Assembly (NCBI GenBank): GCA_017430925.1 | Contig: JAFRMA010000002.1 | Coordinates: 1-44,041 of the forward strand | Direction: 5' to 3' | Source: Solobacterium sp. | GTDB lineage: Bacteria > Bacillota_I > Bacilli_A > Erysipelotrichales > Erysipelotrichaceae | DNA length: 44,041 bases | Shown: in pieces, positions 1-7,120 of the stretch | Layout: every line of letters starts with the position of its first letter | How positions within the stretch are numbered: the stretch's first letter is position 1 | Program-made: the position numbers and the translations under genes | The notes under the pieces: generated by a model | Database searches by the model: none | Seen by the model: only the letters and a program-made list of their open reading frames with translations | Told to the model about the DNA's origin: nothing

Positions 1-153
1 GCACTCTTCCGGAAGTATGGCTTGATTAAGTATGTCAAAGTTGGCCAGGAGTTTATCTATAAAAAGTCATGGATTGATGAATTTATGGAGACCTGGGCAG
101 GCTATGACATGAGCAACCCGGAGAAGATCCGCGCAAGCATGAAGGAAAGATAG
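1..153 (+). CDS. Excisionase-like HTH protein, C-terminal fragment
   Basis: The gene is cut by the window start; the last 50 codons are present and end at TAG 151-153. The visible part has the pattern of a MerR-like helix-turn-helix_17/excisionase domain: a recognition-helix stretch (LFRKYGLIKYVKVG) followed by the beta-hairpin and a helix containing YKKSWIDEFMETW. Such proteins sit next to replication or integration genes of integrative elements and bend DNA for excision or regulate transcription. It lies 17 nt before the next small gene and reads in the same direction. The family call rests on a short fragment. Confidence 0.6.
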   Translation, partial: ALFRKYGLIKYVKVGQEFIYKKSWIDEFMETWAGYDMSNPEKIRASMKER

Positions 154-170
154 ATCCAGGAGGCGCGAAG

Positions 171-431
171 ATGACCGGGGATGAACTTATACAGTATGGA
201 TTTAAACGGATAATAGAGGAATTGCAGAAGATCCAGAAGCAGAGAAAAGAGGAACTGGAACTGTTAAGGAAGATTGAACAGAATACCTTCACTCTATCCG
301 GGGAGATCCTGAACACGAATAAAAGTATAAGTGATATATACGCAATGAACACCATAACGGAAATAGCCGTGATGGAGATACAGAGGAAGATAACGAAGGA
401 GAGCCGAAGCGATGGAGGCGAAGGGAATTAA
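171..431 (+). CDS. Small coiled-coil protein of mobile element
   Basis: An 86-residue protein starting at an ATG preceded by GGAGGCG at good spacing. The middle (about residues 14-45) is a charged heptad-rich helix typical of a coiled coil; no enzymatic motif is visible. Its 3' end overlaps the start of the ATPase gene by 20 nt, so the two are probably co-translated. Function unknown; an accessory role in replication of the element is inference from position only. Confidence 0.6.
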   Translation: MTGDELIQYGFKRIIEELQKIQKQRKEELELLRKIEQNTFTLSGEILNTNKSISDIYAMNTITEIAVMEIQRKITKESRSDGGEGN

Positions 432-1537
432 TTATGATCCGGTTTATTATGATCTGAATGAACAGGCAAGGGAAGCCGGAAACAGGCCTGTTTACGGCAT
501 GCCGGCAGAGGAACCGGAGAAAGATCCCTTGGAACTGAAGACGCTTGACCAGTTCACCGAAAAGGAGCCCGAATGGCTTATCCCTGTTTACATTCCCCGG
601 AAGCAGATAACGCTTATCAGCGGAACCGGAGGAACCGGGAAAACGTCTATATGGATCTCCCTTGCTGCTTCCATATCTTCCGGAAGTAAGAATCTGTTTG
701 ATGGATTCAATAATCCCACAACAGAGCGCTTCCCTCATTCGGTTATGTTTTTCTCCGGAGAAGATACAGTTGAAAATGTACTGTTAAAGAAGCTCAAAGA
801 ACAGGGAGCCGAACTACAGAACATTATCACTAAAGATCTATCCGAAGATAATTTTGAAGAGATCCTGTTTGAATCTGAATACCTGGAGAAGCTTATAGAA
901 AGATATTACCCGTATTTGTGTATCTTCGATCCATTACAGAACTTTATAAATAAAAAAGTGAAAATGGCAGATAGAAACGCAATGCGCCAGAGCATGAGAT
1001 CATTAATCAAACTGGGAGAGACTTACGGAACAACGTTTATTATCGTCATGCACACGAATAAACAGAGTAATGTATACGGACGCCAGCGAATGGCAGACAG
1101 TGCCGATCTCTGGGATATTGCCAGATCTGTATTGATGATAGGAGATACCACAGAAGAAGGTATTAAAATATCTATCACATGAGAAAAGCAATTATGGAAT
1201 AACCGGAAAAACAATGCTGTTCAAGAATGAAAATGGAAAAGCTCAATTTTGGAACTGGTCTGATAAAAAGGATAAAGATTATGTACTGGAGGCAGCTAGA
1301 GAGAGGAACGGCAGACGAAGCGGAAGCACAGACGAGAACGAAATTGTTAATCTCATAATGTCAACTCTGGAAGAATACCCGGAAGGGATCCATGCAAAAG
1401 ACATGGATAAACTAGCTGAATCTTTAGGCTATAGCGTTTCTGTAGAGCAGAAGATCCGAAGGGCATTGAAAGACGCGAAGAGAATTAAACATTTTAAAGC
1501 CGGCATGAATGGAGGCTGGATGATAAAAAAATCTTAA
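412..1537 (+). pseudogene. RepA-like AAA ATPase/helicase, split by a +1 frameshift
   Basis: The first frame (412-1182) encodes an AAA_25/RepA-type hexameric ATPase: Walker A GTGGTGKT at residues 71-78, a Walker B-like strand ending in D173 (LCIFDPLQ), and a later VMHTNKQ strand with the downstream arginine region. It stops at TGA 1180-1182. Removing one A from the AAAA run near 1165-1168 lets translation continue as IKYLSHEKSNYGITGKT straight into the open frame that covers 1214-1537, giving one protein of about 374 residues with a C-terminal winged-helix-like region, the usual length of this family. The lesion may be a real mutation, a sequencing error in a homopolymer, or less likely programmed frameshifting. 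The start at 412 has GGAGAG upstream. This would be the replication initiator or helicase loader of the element. Confidence 0.75.
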
Positions 1538-1560
1538 TGCCGAATTATACATAGTAATTA

Positions 1561-1726
1561 TCCATCTTCGGTAAAAAAACGTTAAAAAAGGCTTAACAAA
1601 AGAAGACGGATAAAATCCATCTTCGGTGAATTTCCATCTTCGAAGACGGACGAAGACGGACGAAGACGGAAATTATCTATCTTCGGTTGTTATCGCATTA
1701 TTTGCAGTTTTTCCCCGAAGACGGAC
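1561..1726 (+). repeat. Iteron-like repeat cluster, candidate origin
   Basis: The decamer CGAAGACGGA occurs three times head to tail at 1641-1670 and again at 1716-1725, with a variant at 1601-1610. The inverted form TCCATCTTCGG or a close variant occurs at 1561-1571, 1616-1626 and 1677-1686, and TCCATCTTCGAAGACGGA at 1633-1650 is a near-perfect dyad. The gap at 1572-1600 is A/T-rich with poly-A runs, like a DNA-unwinding element. The array lies just downstream of the RepA-like ATPase gene and in the only large gap of the operon. This is what an iteron-type replication origin looks like; function is inferred. Confidence 0.65.
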
Positions 1727-1761
1727 AAAAACCAAGTATACAGAAGAAAGGACTGTAGAAC

Positions 1762-2034
1762 ATGAATAAATGGATACTAACGTTTGAGAATGAATTATGG
1801 AATGTGTACGCGTTTGAGCAATTCACTACTAATATAGAAAACACCGAAATTATCGGATACGTTAAAGGCGATTATCTTGAGTTTGTGAAAAGCAAATATC
1901 AAACCGAAGGACGTGTTTTGATTCTTCCGGTAACGGAAACAACCGGAGATTTTAAGAACTTTGTTGAGTTTATAAAATCAGACGCTGTTTTATATGACGC
2001 TGAGAATGAATATTCCTGGAAAGAGGATCTGTAA
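1762..2034 (+). CDS. Hypothetical protein of mobile element
   Basis: A 90-residue acidic protein starting after AAAGGA at proper spacing. It has no transmembrane segment or recognisable catalytic motif; aromatic and beta-type residues are spread through it, suggesting a small alpha/beta fold. It is the first gene after the repeat cluster and is followed after 3 nt by the next gene, so it probably heads the operon that runs to 4.6 kb. I do not recognise the family. Confidence 0.6.
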   Translation: MNKWILTFENELWNVYAFEQFTTNIENTEIIGYVKGDYLEFVKSKYQTEGRVLILPVTETTGDFKNFVEFIKSDAVLYDAENEYSWKEDL

Positions 2035-2037
2035 AGC

Positions 2038-2352
2038 ATGAGAGGCACTATAGAAGCGTTAATCTCTGACGCAAGCAGAATCAATAACTTACATAACGAG
2101 ATCCAGAAGGAGAAAGAACACCAGGAGAGGGCAGCGGATAATATACTGCTGGAGAGCAGAGCGCACTACGAAGAGAGCCTGAAGAACAGCATACAGAAGG
2201 AAGCCTATAACCTGGGACAGATCATAAGCACTTTATCTCACATGCAGTATGCTATTGCTTTATTGACTAATCAGGCAGAGACCAGAACGGCAGAACTGGA
2301 AGCGATACTGTCCGAAGCTGCCGGAGGGAGGCTGTTAAATGTCCGAAATTGA
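2038..2352 (+). CDS. Coiled-coil protein, family A copy 1
   Basis: A 104-residue, almost wholly helical charged protein. It begins MRG and contains an HQE...DNILL block at about residues 27-42 that recurs in the protein encoded at 2626-3027, so the two look like paralogues separated by one gene. The gene starts 3 nt after the previous stop and its end overlaps the next start by 14 nt. No known function; oligomeric structural or DNA-binding accessory roles are possible. Confidence 0.55.
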   Translation: MRGTIEALISDASRINNLHNEIQKEKEHQERAADNILLESRAHYEESLKNSIQKEAYNLGQIISTLSHMQYAIALLTNQAETRTAELEAILSEAAGGRLLNVRN

Positions 2353-2629
2353 TGATTATTCTTTTGGTGAATATCTGGAAGACCACAATTATATAATCCC
2401 TCAGGAAAGACGATACGAGATCATAGCAACCATAAATGAAGGATCCAGAAGGAAATCAACCAAAGTTGTTCTCATGCGGTCTAAGCTTCCGGGGCATAGA
2501 GATTTATATTGTATTGGTATCTGGGATAAGAAGATGGATACACCGAAGGGAAAAACCGTATTGAACTATTTTGATTTACAGCGGTTATATATCGCCCTGG
2601 GAGATCTTCTGAGGAAGGAGGAACCATGA
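2339..2629 (+). CDS. Hypothetical protein of mobile element
   Basis: A 96-residue protein with mixed alpha/beta character, starting at an ATG inside the end of the previous gene with GGGAGG as ribosome binding site. A central block of beta-type residues (KVVLMRSK, DLYCIGIWDKK) suggests a small compact domain. It ends with an ATGA overlap onto the next gene. Family not recognised. Confidence 0.55.
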   Translation: MSEIDDYSFGEYLEDHNYIIPQERRYEIIATINEGSRRKSTKVVLMRSKLPGHRDLYCIGIWDKKMDTPKGKTVLNYFDLQRLYIALGDLLRKEEP

Positions 2630-3027
2630 GGGGAATGCTAAATATTATCCTGGCTAATGTCCGGAGTATAGAGGAGTGTACTAATACTATCCGGAGGCAC
2701 CAGGAATACAAAGAGATCTGTAACGATAACATTCTTCTATCTTCTAACGATCCGGATATTCAGGAACTAATCCGGGATATGAAGGGAAGCAGTAACAGCA
2801 TATTGTTAAATGCCCGGAGGATCCAGAAGAACATAGAGAAAATCAAGCAGATATTGGATCTGATCTACAGACAAACAGAAATATATATTTCTGAATGTGA
2901 AGAGACTAAAACGGAAGAGCCGGAAGCCTGGGTAGGGACCCCTCCACGGGGCCGAAGGCGAGCCATCACCGCCAGCGCCGATTTACACACAGAGAAATTT
3001 AAAGGAAGGGAGAAGGATATAAAATGA
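2626..3027 (+). CDS. Coiled-coil protein, family A copy 2
   Basis: A 133-residue helical protein starting at an ATG that overlaps the previous stop (ATGA) and follows GGAGGAACC. It shares the MRG start and the HQE...DNILL block with the protein at 2038-2352. After about residue 100 it changes character: the stretch encoded by 2930-2990 is GC-rich, with the arginine-rich run GTPPRGRRRA, unlike the helical part. The tail may be a nucleic-acid-binding extension or a sequence acquired later. It overlaps the next gene by 4 nt. Confidence 0.55.
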   Translation: MRGMLNIILANVRSIEECTNTIRRHQEYKEICNDNILLSSNDPDIQELIRDMKGSSNSILLNARRIQKNIEKIKQILDLIYRQTEIYISECEETKTEEPEAWVGTPPRGRRRAITASADLHTEKFKGREKDIK

Positions 3028-3584
3028 GTGAATATAACCCTGAAAACGTGCAGAAAATACGCGCCAGGATTAAAGAGGTACTGTCAAAGAATGCCGAAGA
3101 TATCGAAAATGCCGACCGTAAGCAAGAAGAAATCAACGGCAGAATCGACAGGGCTGAAGAGGTCATGCATAAAGCCACAAAGACTGGAGACTTGGAAACC
3201 TATAAGAAAGCGCAGAAGACACACGCTGACGGGGTCCAGGATTTGAAAGTTTTGTCGGATTATATCAAAGACCTTGAAACCCGATGTCTTGTTGAAGAGG
3301 ACGAAAAGCAGAGTGTTTTTCGAATCCTGAATGAAGAAATTGATAAACAGAATGCAGACGCAAAAGAACACATAGAGAACACACTAACTGCGCTTGAAAA
3401 GTATGTGGATGATTACGTCGGTAGACTGCGCCAGTTAGGTTATCTCAGAAATATATGGATAAAAGAAATCGTGCGTAGTGAAAAACATTTCGACACATTC
3501 GAGAACAAAACAAGAAAATCCGTACTTGTTGAATATTATCATCGGTCTATGGGCTCTAGAATAGGAGACAAAATAGACTATTAG
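3024..3584 (+). CDS. Coiled-coil protein, family B copy 1
   Basis: A 186-residue, highly charged helical protein starting at an ATGA overlap with the previous gene behind GAAGGATAT. Residues about 10-160 are heptad-like. It resembles the next protein (3656-4267) in order and composition: KIRAR near the N-terminus, then paired helices and a similarly placed KAT..GDLETYKKAQ block versus KAS..HDDKAYIKACE. Tandem paralogues are likely. Base and codon usage is less GGATCC/CCGG-rich than in its neighbours. Function unknown. Confidence 0.55.
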   Translation: MSEYNPENVQKIRARIKEVLSKNAEDIENADRKQEEINGRIDRAEEVMHKATKTGDLETYKKAQKTHADGVQDLKVLSDYIKDLETRCLVEEDEKQSVFRILNEEIDKQNADAKEHIENTLTALEKYVDDYVGRLRQLGYLRNIWIKEIVRSEKHFDTFENKTRKSVLVEYYHRSMGSRIGDKIDY

Positions 3585-3655
3585 AGCAGCTGCCGGAACA
3601 GATCCGGACGAAGACGAAGAGGAAAAGTAGAGAACTAACGAAGGGAGAAACGCAC

Positions 3656-4267
3656 ATGAAGACAGATACTAAACTGAAATCAGTTGAAGAGATCCGCGCC
3701 AGAGCTTCCGAGATCCTGAACCGGCACCGGGAAGCCGTGGAACGTGTAGACCGGGAAATTGTAGCAGCTGCCGAAGAGATCCGGAAAGCCGAAGAGGCGA
3801 AGGATAAAGCAAGCAAGGCACACGATGACAAAGCCTATATCAAAGCCTGTGAAACGTTGGATACTGCCAGACGATTCAAGGCGATCCGCGAAGGATGGAA
3901 AGCCGATACCGAAAAAGAAGAACTCATTTCTAAAGAAGAGTATCTTTATCTGATCCAGAAGGCACAGAAAGAGATACAGGATAAAGCGAAGGTGTACCAG
4001 GATTATTTTATTAAGATCGCGGATGAGACTTTTGATAAATCCCTGGAACTTCTGGAAATGATAAACGAGACAGAAAGAACGCTTCAGTTATTGCAGCACG
4101 ATCTTTACAAAGACCAGGACAGAACCAGAGACAAGGACGGCCGTATTATTAATATCATTTCTGAGATTAAGAGAGTGGATCCTAAAATCTGGAGTATTGC
4201 TGAATATGGCCGGCAAATGGCAATGAACTATTTCTATAAAGAAGTAACCGGAGAATACAGGAAGTAA
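3656..4267 (+). CDS. Coiled-coil protein, family B copy 2
   Basis: A 203-residue helical protein behind a GAAGGGAG ribosome site. Long heptad-like helices cover about residues 5-165, with an alanine/glutamate-rich block near residue 40. It is the tandem paralogue of the protein at 3024-3584, separated by 71 nt that include a short open tail in another frame. No catalytic motif or membrane segment. It may form filaments or rods, or act as a scaffold; that is inference from composition. Confidence 0.55.
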   Translation: MKTDTKLKSVEEIRARASEILNRHREAVERVDREIVAAAEEIRKAEEAKDKASKAHDDKAYIKACETLDTARRFKAIREGWKADTEKEELISKEEYLYLIQKAQKEIQDKAKVYQDYFIKIADETFDKSLELLEMINETERTLQLLQHDLYKDQDRTRDKDGRIINIISEIKRVDPKIWSIAEYGRQMAMNYFYKEVTGEYRK

Positions 4268-4272
4268 ATATC

Positions 4273-4614
4273 ATGAGTGATGAAAAAAAGAATGTTGTTG
4301 ACTTCGATAAACTGGAAGCGGAACTCAAAGCAAAAGCGGAATCTTTCAATAATCGTATGAATGAATTACAGGAAAAGACCAACGCGGAAAGTAAATACTT
4401 CAGTGACCTAATGTTAAAGGGATATCAGAAGAGACAAGAGGCAATGCAGAAGCAGAGGGAAAAGGATATCGAAGCCGAAGCCGAAGCAGCCGCCGAAGCT
4501 GTCCGCGCAAAGTATCGTGAAAAAACTAAGGCTTCCTGGGCAGATGACGAGACCCGGAAAGCGTATAGAAGTTTTGTAAACGATCGCTTTTTCGAAGACC
4601 AGGAAGGGAAATAA
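4273..4614 (+). CDS. Small coiled-coil protein
   Basis: A 113-residue charged protein starting 5 nt after the previous stop; the ribosome site is the GGAG/AGGAAG at the end of that gene. Residues about 12-85 form a continuous amphipathic helix with an EAEAEAAAEA segment. It is the last gene of the run and is followed by about 500 nt without a gene. Function unknown. Confidence 0.5.
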   Translation: MSDEKKNVVDFDKLEAELKAKAESFNNRMNELQEKTNAESKYFSDLMLKGYQKRQEAMQKQREKDIEAEAEAAAEAVRAKYREKTKASWADDETRKAYRSFVNDRFFEDQEGK

Positions 4615-5133
4615 ATACCCCTGGCATAGTTTCAATAACTACCCCGGAGGGAGTCTGCTATACTTCCCTGTTATCTCCCGGGGAGTTATACCGGATCCGG
4701 ATACAGATTATCTCCTTCCCTGTTCTCTGGATCCATCAAAGAAGATCCAGCAAGAGCAGCTGTTATTATCCCACCTCAAAACGGCAGCTGCTCCGGGATC
4801 TTCAGAAGACCGGCACCGCACCGGGAACCACAGCGGAACGGATGGAGGGAGAGGGAGAGGGCAGACCGCAAGCGAAAGACGGACAGGAAAAAACAAAAAA
4901 ATTATTTATTTCTTCTGTATAGGGGCGGGATATCTCCCTCCCACGGTGCCTCCGTCAATCAACGCGCGCCGGTCTATGAATATTTTTCGCAGAGATCTTT
5001 TAAAAGCCTTCCTGGCTTAATCCGGATCCATGCCGAAACAGGAACCAATCTGTTATAAAATGGCTGTTTATTGAGCTTCTGGGAGGCTATCCGGAAGCGT
5101 ATAGAAGACCTATATTAATCAATCGGAGTGCCT
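4615..5133. other. Non-coding stretch with inverted repeats
   Basis: About 520 nt without a convincing gene on either strand. A long imperfect inverted repeat pairs 4635-4649 (ATAACTaCCCCGG) with 4675-4690 (CCGGGGaGTTAT), closing a loop of about 25 nt; it could terminate the upstream operon or be a protein-binding hairpin such as part of an oriT. A small AAGCC/GGCTT hairpin lies near 5008-5023. A T-rich stretch at 4900-4922 with a TATAGG hexamer might be a weak promoter. No relaxase gene is visible to support an oriT. Confidence 0.4.
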
Positions 5134-5565
5134 GTGAAAATGTCTGTTCTAAGGCACCATTCCAAACTATTTAAAGCGTATCAGCATAAAAAACATGAAA
5201 TTGATTATATGTATGATACACGCGTATCAGTTGCAAGCAGATCTGTATTCAGAAAAAGCACCGGGAATTATTCTGACCCGGTGAAAGAAGCTGTTTTCAG
5301 GATAGACGAAGAAAGGGAAAAGCTTCTGGATTTATGGAATCATATTTTAGATGAAGAACTAGAAATATTTTCCTGGCTGGATACGATACCGGATCACCAT
5401 TTCCGGACAATTATTATCTATCGTTTCATTATCGGTTATACCTGGGAAAGAGTAGATTACGAAATGAGCAGGGAGACCGGAGAAACCTACACCGGCAGCG
5501 CGTCGGCAACGTATTATAAACGATACATAGCAAAGCACCCGGAATTGATAGAGCCGGAGGAATAA
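5134..5565 (+). CDS. ArpU/RinA-like phage transcriptional regulator
   Basis: A protein of about 143 residues. The N-terminal half is helical; the C-terminal half (about residues 85-135) resembles the region-4-like helix-turn-helix of ArpU/DUF1492 phage regulators: IIIYRFIIGYTWERVDYEM followed by SASATYYKRY. These proteins control late genes of phages and satellites in Firmicutes. I place the start at GTG 5134 because CGGAG lies 5 nt upstream; GTG 5128 and ATG 5140 are alternatives. It stands alone between two non-coding stretches. Its presence favours a phage or phage-satellite origin of the element. Confidence 0.55.
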   Translation: MKMSVLRHHSKLFKAYQHKKHEIDYMYDTRVSVASRSVFRKSTGNYSDPVKEAVFRIDEEREKLLDLWNHILDEELEIFSWLDTIPDHHFRTIIIYRFIIGYTWERVDYEMSRETGETYTGSASATYYKRYIAKHPELIEPEE

Positions 5566-5720
5566 GGCTGTCTGAGGCTGTCTCAGGGCAAATCTTAACA
5601 AAGATGATAATTATATCATTCTTGATCCGAAAACCCCGGAAACGGCCTGAAATAGGCTTATATGCTTGTTTCAGATAGTATTTATCACTTGAAACGGAAA
5701 ATATGAAAGGAGAACACACT

Positions 5721-5738
5721 ATGAACACGTACACATGA
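5721..5738 (+). other. Five-codon mini-ORF in frame with the RHH gene
   Basis: A strong GAAAGGAG ribosome site precedes ATG 5721, but the frame closes after MNTYT at TGA 5736-5738. The same frame then stays open through THPAEALEDIRTESETMLY into the RHH gene to 6020. Either a stop codon has interrupted a roughly 99-residue gene, or this is a leader peptide that controls the downstream gene. Confidence 0.45.
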
Positions 5739-5822
5739 AACACACACCCAGCGGAAGCCCTGGAGGATATCAGAACAGAATCGGAAACTATGCTATACTT
5801 AGATAACAAGGATCCGGAAAAT

Positions 5823-6020
5823 ATGGCGAAGAAAACAAAGGCACAGTTAAAATCAATAGCAAAGTTTAACCGAGAAAAGACAAGAGCCGTGCTGATCCGG
5901 TTAAATGTTAATACAGATAAAGATATTCTGGAGAAGCTGGAAACCGTACCAAGCAAACAGGGCTATGTAAAAAAACTGATCCGTGACGATATCGAAAAAG
6001 AGAACCAGGGCAAAGAATAA
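5823..6020 (+). CDS. Probable ribbon-helix-helix (Arc/CopG-like) repressor
   Basis: A basic protein of 65 residues starting MAKKTKAQLKS. A beta-strand segment (AVLIRLNVN, about residues 19-27) followed by two helices (DILEKLETVPSKQGYVKKLIRDDI) fits the RHH fold found in small regulators and antitoxins of plasmids and integrative elements. The frame is open upstream to TGA 5736-5738, and a longer start at ATG 5790 is possible. Its terminator overlaps the stop codon, and a promoter with a palindrome follows 30 nt later, so autoregulation or repression of the integrase operon is a reasonable inference. Confidence 0.55.
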   Translation: MAKKTKAQLKSIAKFNREKTRAVLIRLNVNTDKDILEKLETVPSKQGYVKKLIRDDIEKENQGKE

Positions 6021-6033
6021 GCCCTGGTTTTTT
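6003..6033 (+). terminator. Rho-independent terminator of the RHH gene
   Basis: AACCAGGGC (6003-6011) pairs perfectly with GCCCTGGTT (6021-6029), loop 9 nt, followed by a T run. The left arm lies within the last codons of the RHH gene. Confidence 0.85.
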
Positions 6034-6050
6034 ATGATAGACAATAATTG

Positions 6051-6084
6051 TTGACTTTGGTTAAATACTACTGTACAGTAGTAT
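6051..6084 (+). promoter_or_regulatory. Promoter overlapped by a perfect 20-bp palindrome
   Basis: TTGACT (6051-6056), 17-nt spacer and TACAGT (6074-6079) form a good sigma-70-type promoter. The -10 hexamer is inside ATACTACTGTACAGTAGTAT (6065-6084), a perfect inverted repeat, so a bound dimeric repressor would block polymerase. It drives the genes from 6.4 kb to the integrase. The shape recalls LexA-, BlaI/CopY- or RHH-type operators; the adjacent RHH protein is the nearest candidate regulator. Confidence 0.7.
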
Positions 6085-6392
6085 CAAGAAAGGAGCGGAG
6101 ATAACAAGTGATACACACAAGCTTTAATGAATAGGCATAAATGTTTATTTCTGTTAATTACAGAATACGCTTATATGCTTATTATAGATGTGTGACCACA
6201 CACCGAAAGGAGAAATAAAACATGAAGAAGAGCCGCAGCCGCGCACCGTAAGCAGAACAGAAGCTGTTCTGGATCCAGTGTGAAGGGATACCCGGAACGG
6301 CACACAGTACAACAACATCTGTTTACTGATCTAGTCAACCAAGGTATAGAACCAAACAAAGACCCCATGCAAAAATATTTTATTTCCCTCAG
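6085..6392 (+). other. Leader region with mini-ORFs and hairpins
   Basis: About 300 nt downstream of the palindromic promoter with no full gene. GAAAGGAGCGGAG precedes GTG 6108, which opens only eight codons (stop 6132-6134). A second strong site, GAAAGGAG, precedes ATG 6222, which gives MKKSRSRAP before TAA 6249-6251; the frame then remains open for 25 codons. Hairpins: GTGTG/CACAC near 6190-6203 and CAGAACAG/CTGTTCTG near 6254-6272. The motif CTTATATGCTT at about 6171 recurs at about 5654, each time upstream of a GAAAGGAG site. It may be a regulatory leader or decayed small genes. Confidence 0.4.
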
Positions 6393-6854
6393 GTGAATAT
6401 GTGCCGGCCTGAGATAATAAAAGGCCTGAGATACGGCAATATCTCAGACCAGGCACCATTCACATTTAACCCATTGCAAGCAGATTTTTATATGAAAGGA
6501 TACAAAAATTATATCATGCTTAAAAACACATACACAAGAACTACCGACGAACTGGAAGAAACACTTTCCAGAATAAATTTATTCTCTATCATTTCTGACC
6601 TGGGAGAAATCTCCCTGAAACTTGGCCATATCGGGCAGAACTTCGATGAATATGTAATGTTCGTTGAAGATCCGGAGGAAGCGGAACTGATACAGGAGAG
6701 ATTAAACAATCTGGATTATGACTTCCAGACGCTGAAAAACTCAGTTGAAGATAAAAGCCTGGAGTTATTCTCACTTATGAATTGTTTACACTCCCTTATT
6801 TCTCTTGAAGGGGAAACACAGAAGGAACCGGAGACCACCGGCAATGAAAAATAA
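6393..6854 (+). CDS. Hypothetical protein of mobile element
   Basis: A helical, acidic protein of up to 153 residues. The start is uncertain: GTG 6393 and ATG 6399 open the frame, but the first 35 codons overlap a hairpin-forming stretch (CTGAGATA at about 6424-6431 pairing with TATCTCAG) and look unlike the rest; ATG 6492 or 6519 may be the true start. The body (from about residue 45) is amphipathic helices without a known motif. Its end overlaps the start of the next gene by 11 nt. Confidence 0.5.
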   Translation: MNMCRPEIIKGLRYGNISDQAPFTFNPLQADFYMKGYKNYIMLKNTYTRTTDELEETLSRINLFSIISDLGEISLKLGHIGQNFDEYVMFVEDPEEAELIQERLNNLDYDFQTLKNSVEDKSLELFSLMNCLHSLISLEGETQKEPETTGNEK

Positions 6855-7119
6855 TAGTTTCATGGCTGCCGGAACCGTGGCTTTTACGGAAAAAGCAAGG
6901 AACTCTTTACGCAAAGCCGGCGCAACAGATGAAATAATCCGGGAACTGATCCAGACAATAAAGGAACAGCCCTACAAAGGCTATACCATCGATACAAGAG
7001 ACGGAATCACTTGTTTAAATATTCCTATCTCGTTTATCAGAGATCACGCGCGCAATTCTGTATTAATCCTTCTGACAGAAGAAGCCCTGGAGGCGGATAA
7101 ACATGTTAAAAGGAATTAA
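6844..7119 (+). CDS. Hypothetical protein of mobile element
   Basis: A 91-residue protein starting at ATG 6844, inside the end of the preceding gene and behind CCGGAGACC. It has helical ends and a short beta region (YKGYTIDTRDGITCLNIPIS). An in-frame upstream ATG at 6805 exists but would lie deep in the previous gene. It ends one base before the start of a membrane peptide gene. Family not recognised. Confidence 0.5.
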   Translation: MKNNSFMAAGTVAFTEKARNSLRKAGATDEIIRELIQTIKEQPYKGYTIDTRDGITCLNIPISFIRDHARNSVLILLTEEALEADKHVKRN

Positions 7120-7120
7120 G

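Noticed and set aside
1641..1670. Tandem decamers as a CRISPR array
   Set aside because: Units are 10 bp with no spacers; this is an iteron pattern.
4615..5127. The - strand ORF near 4708-4896 as a gene
   Set aside because: It has no ribosome site, biased low-complexity composition, and opposes every other gene of the element.
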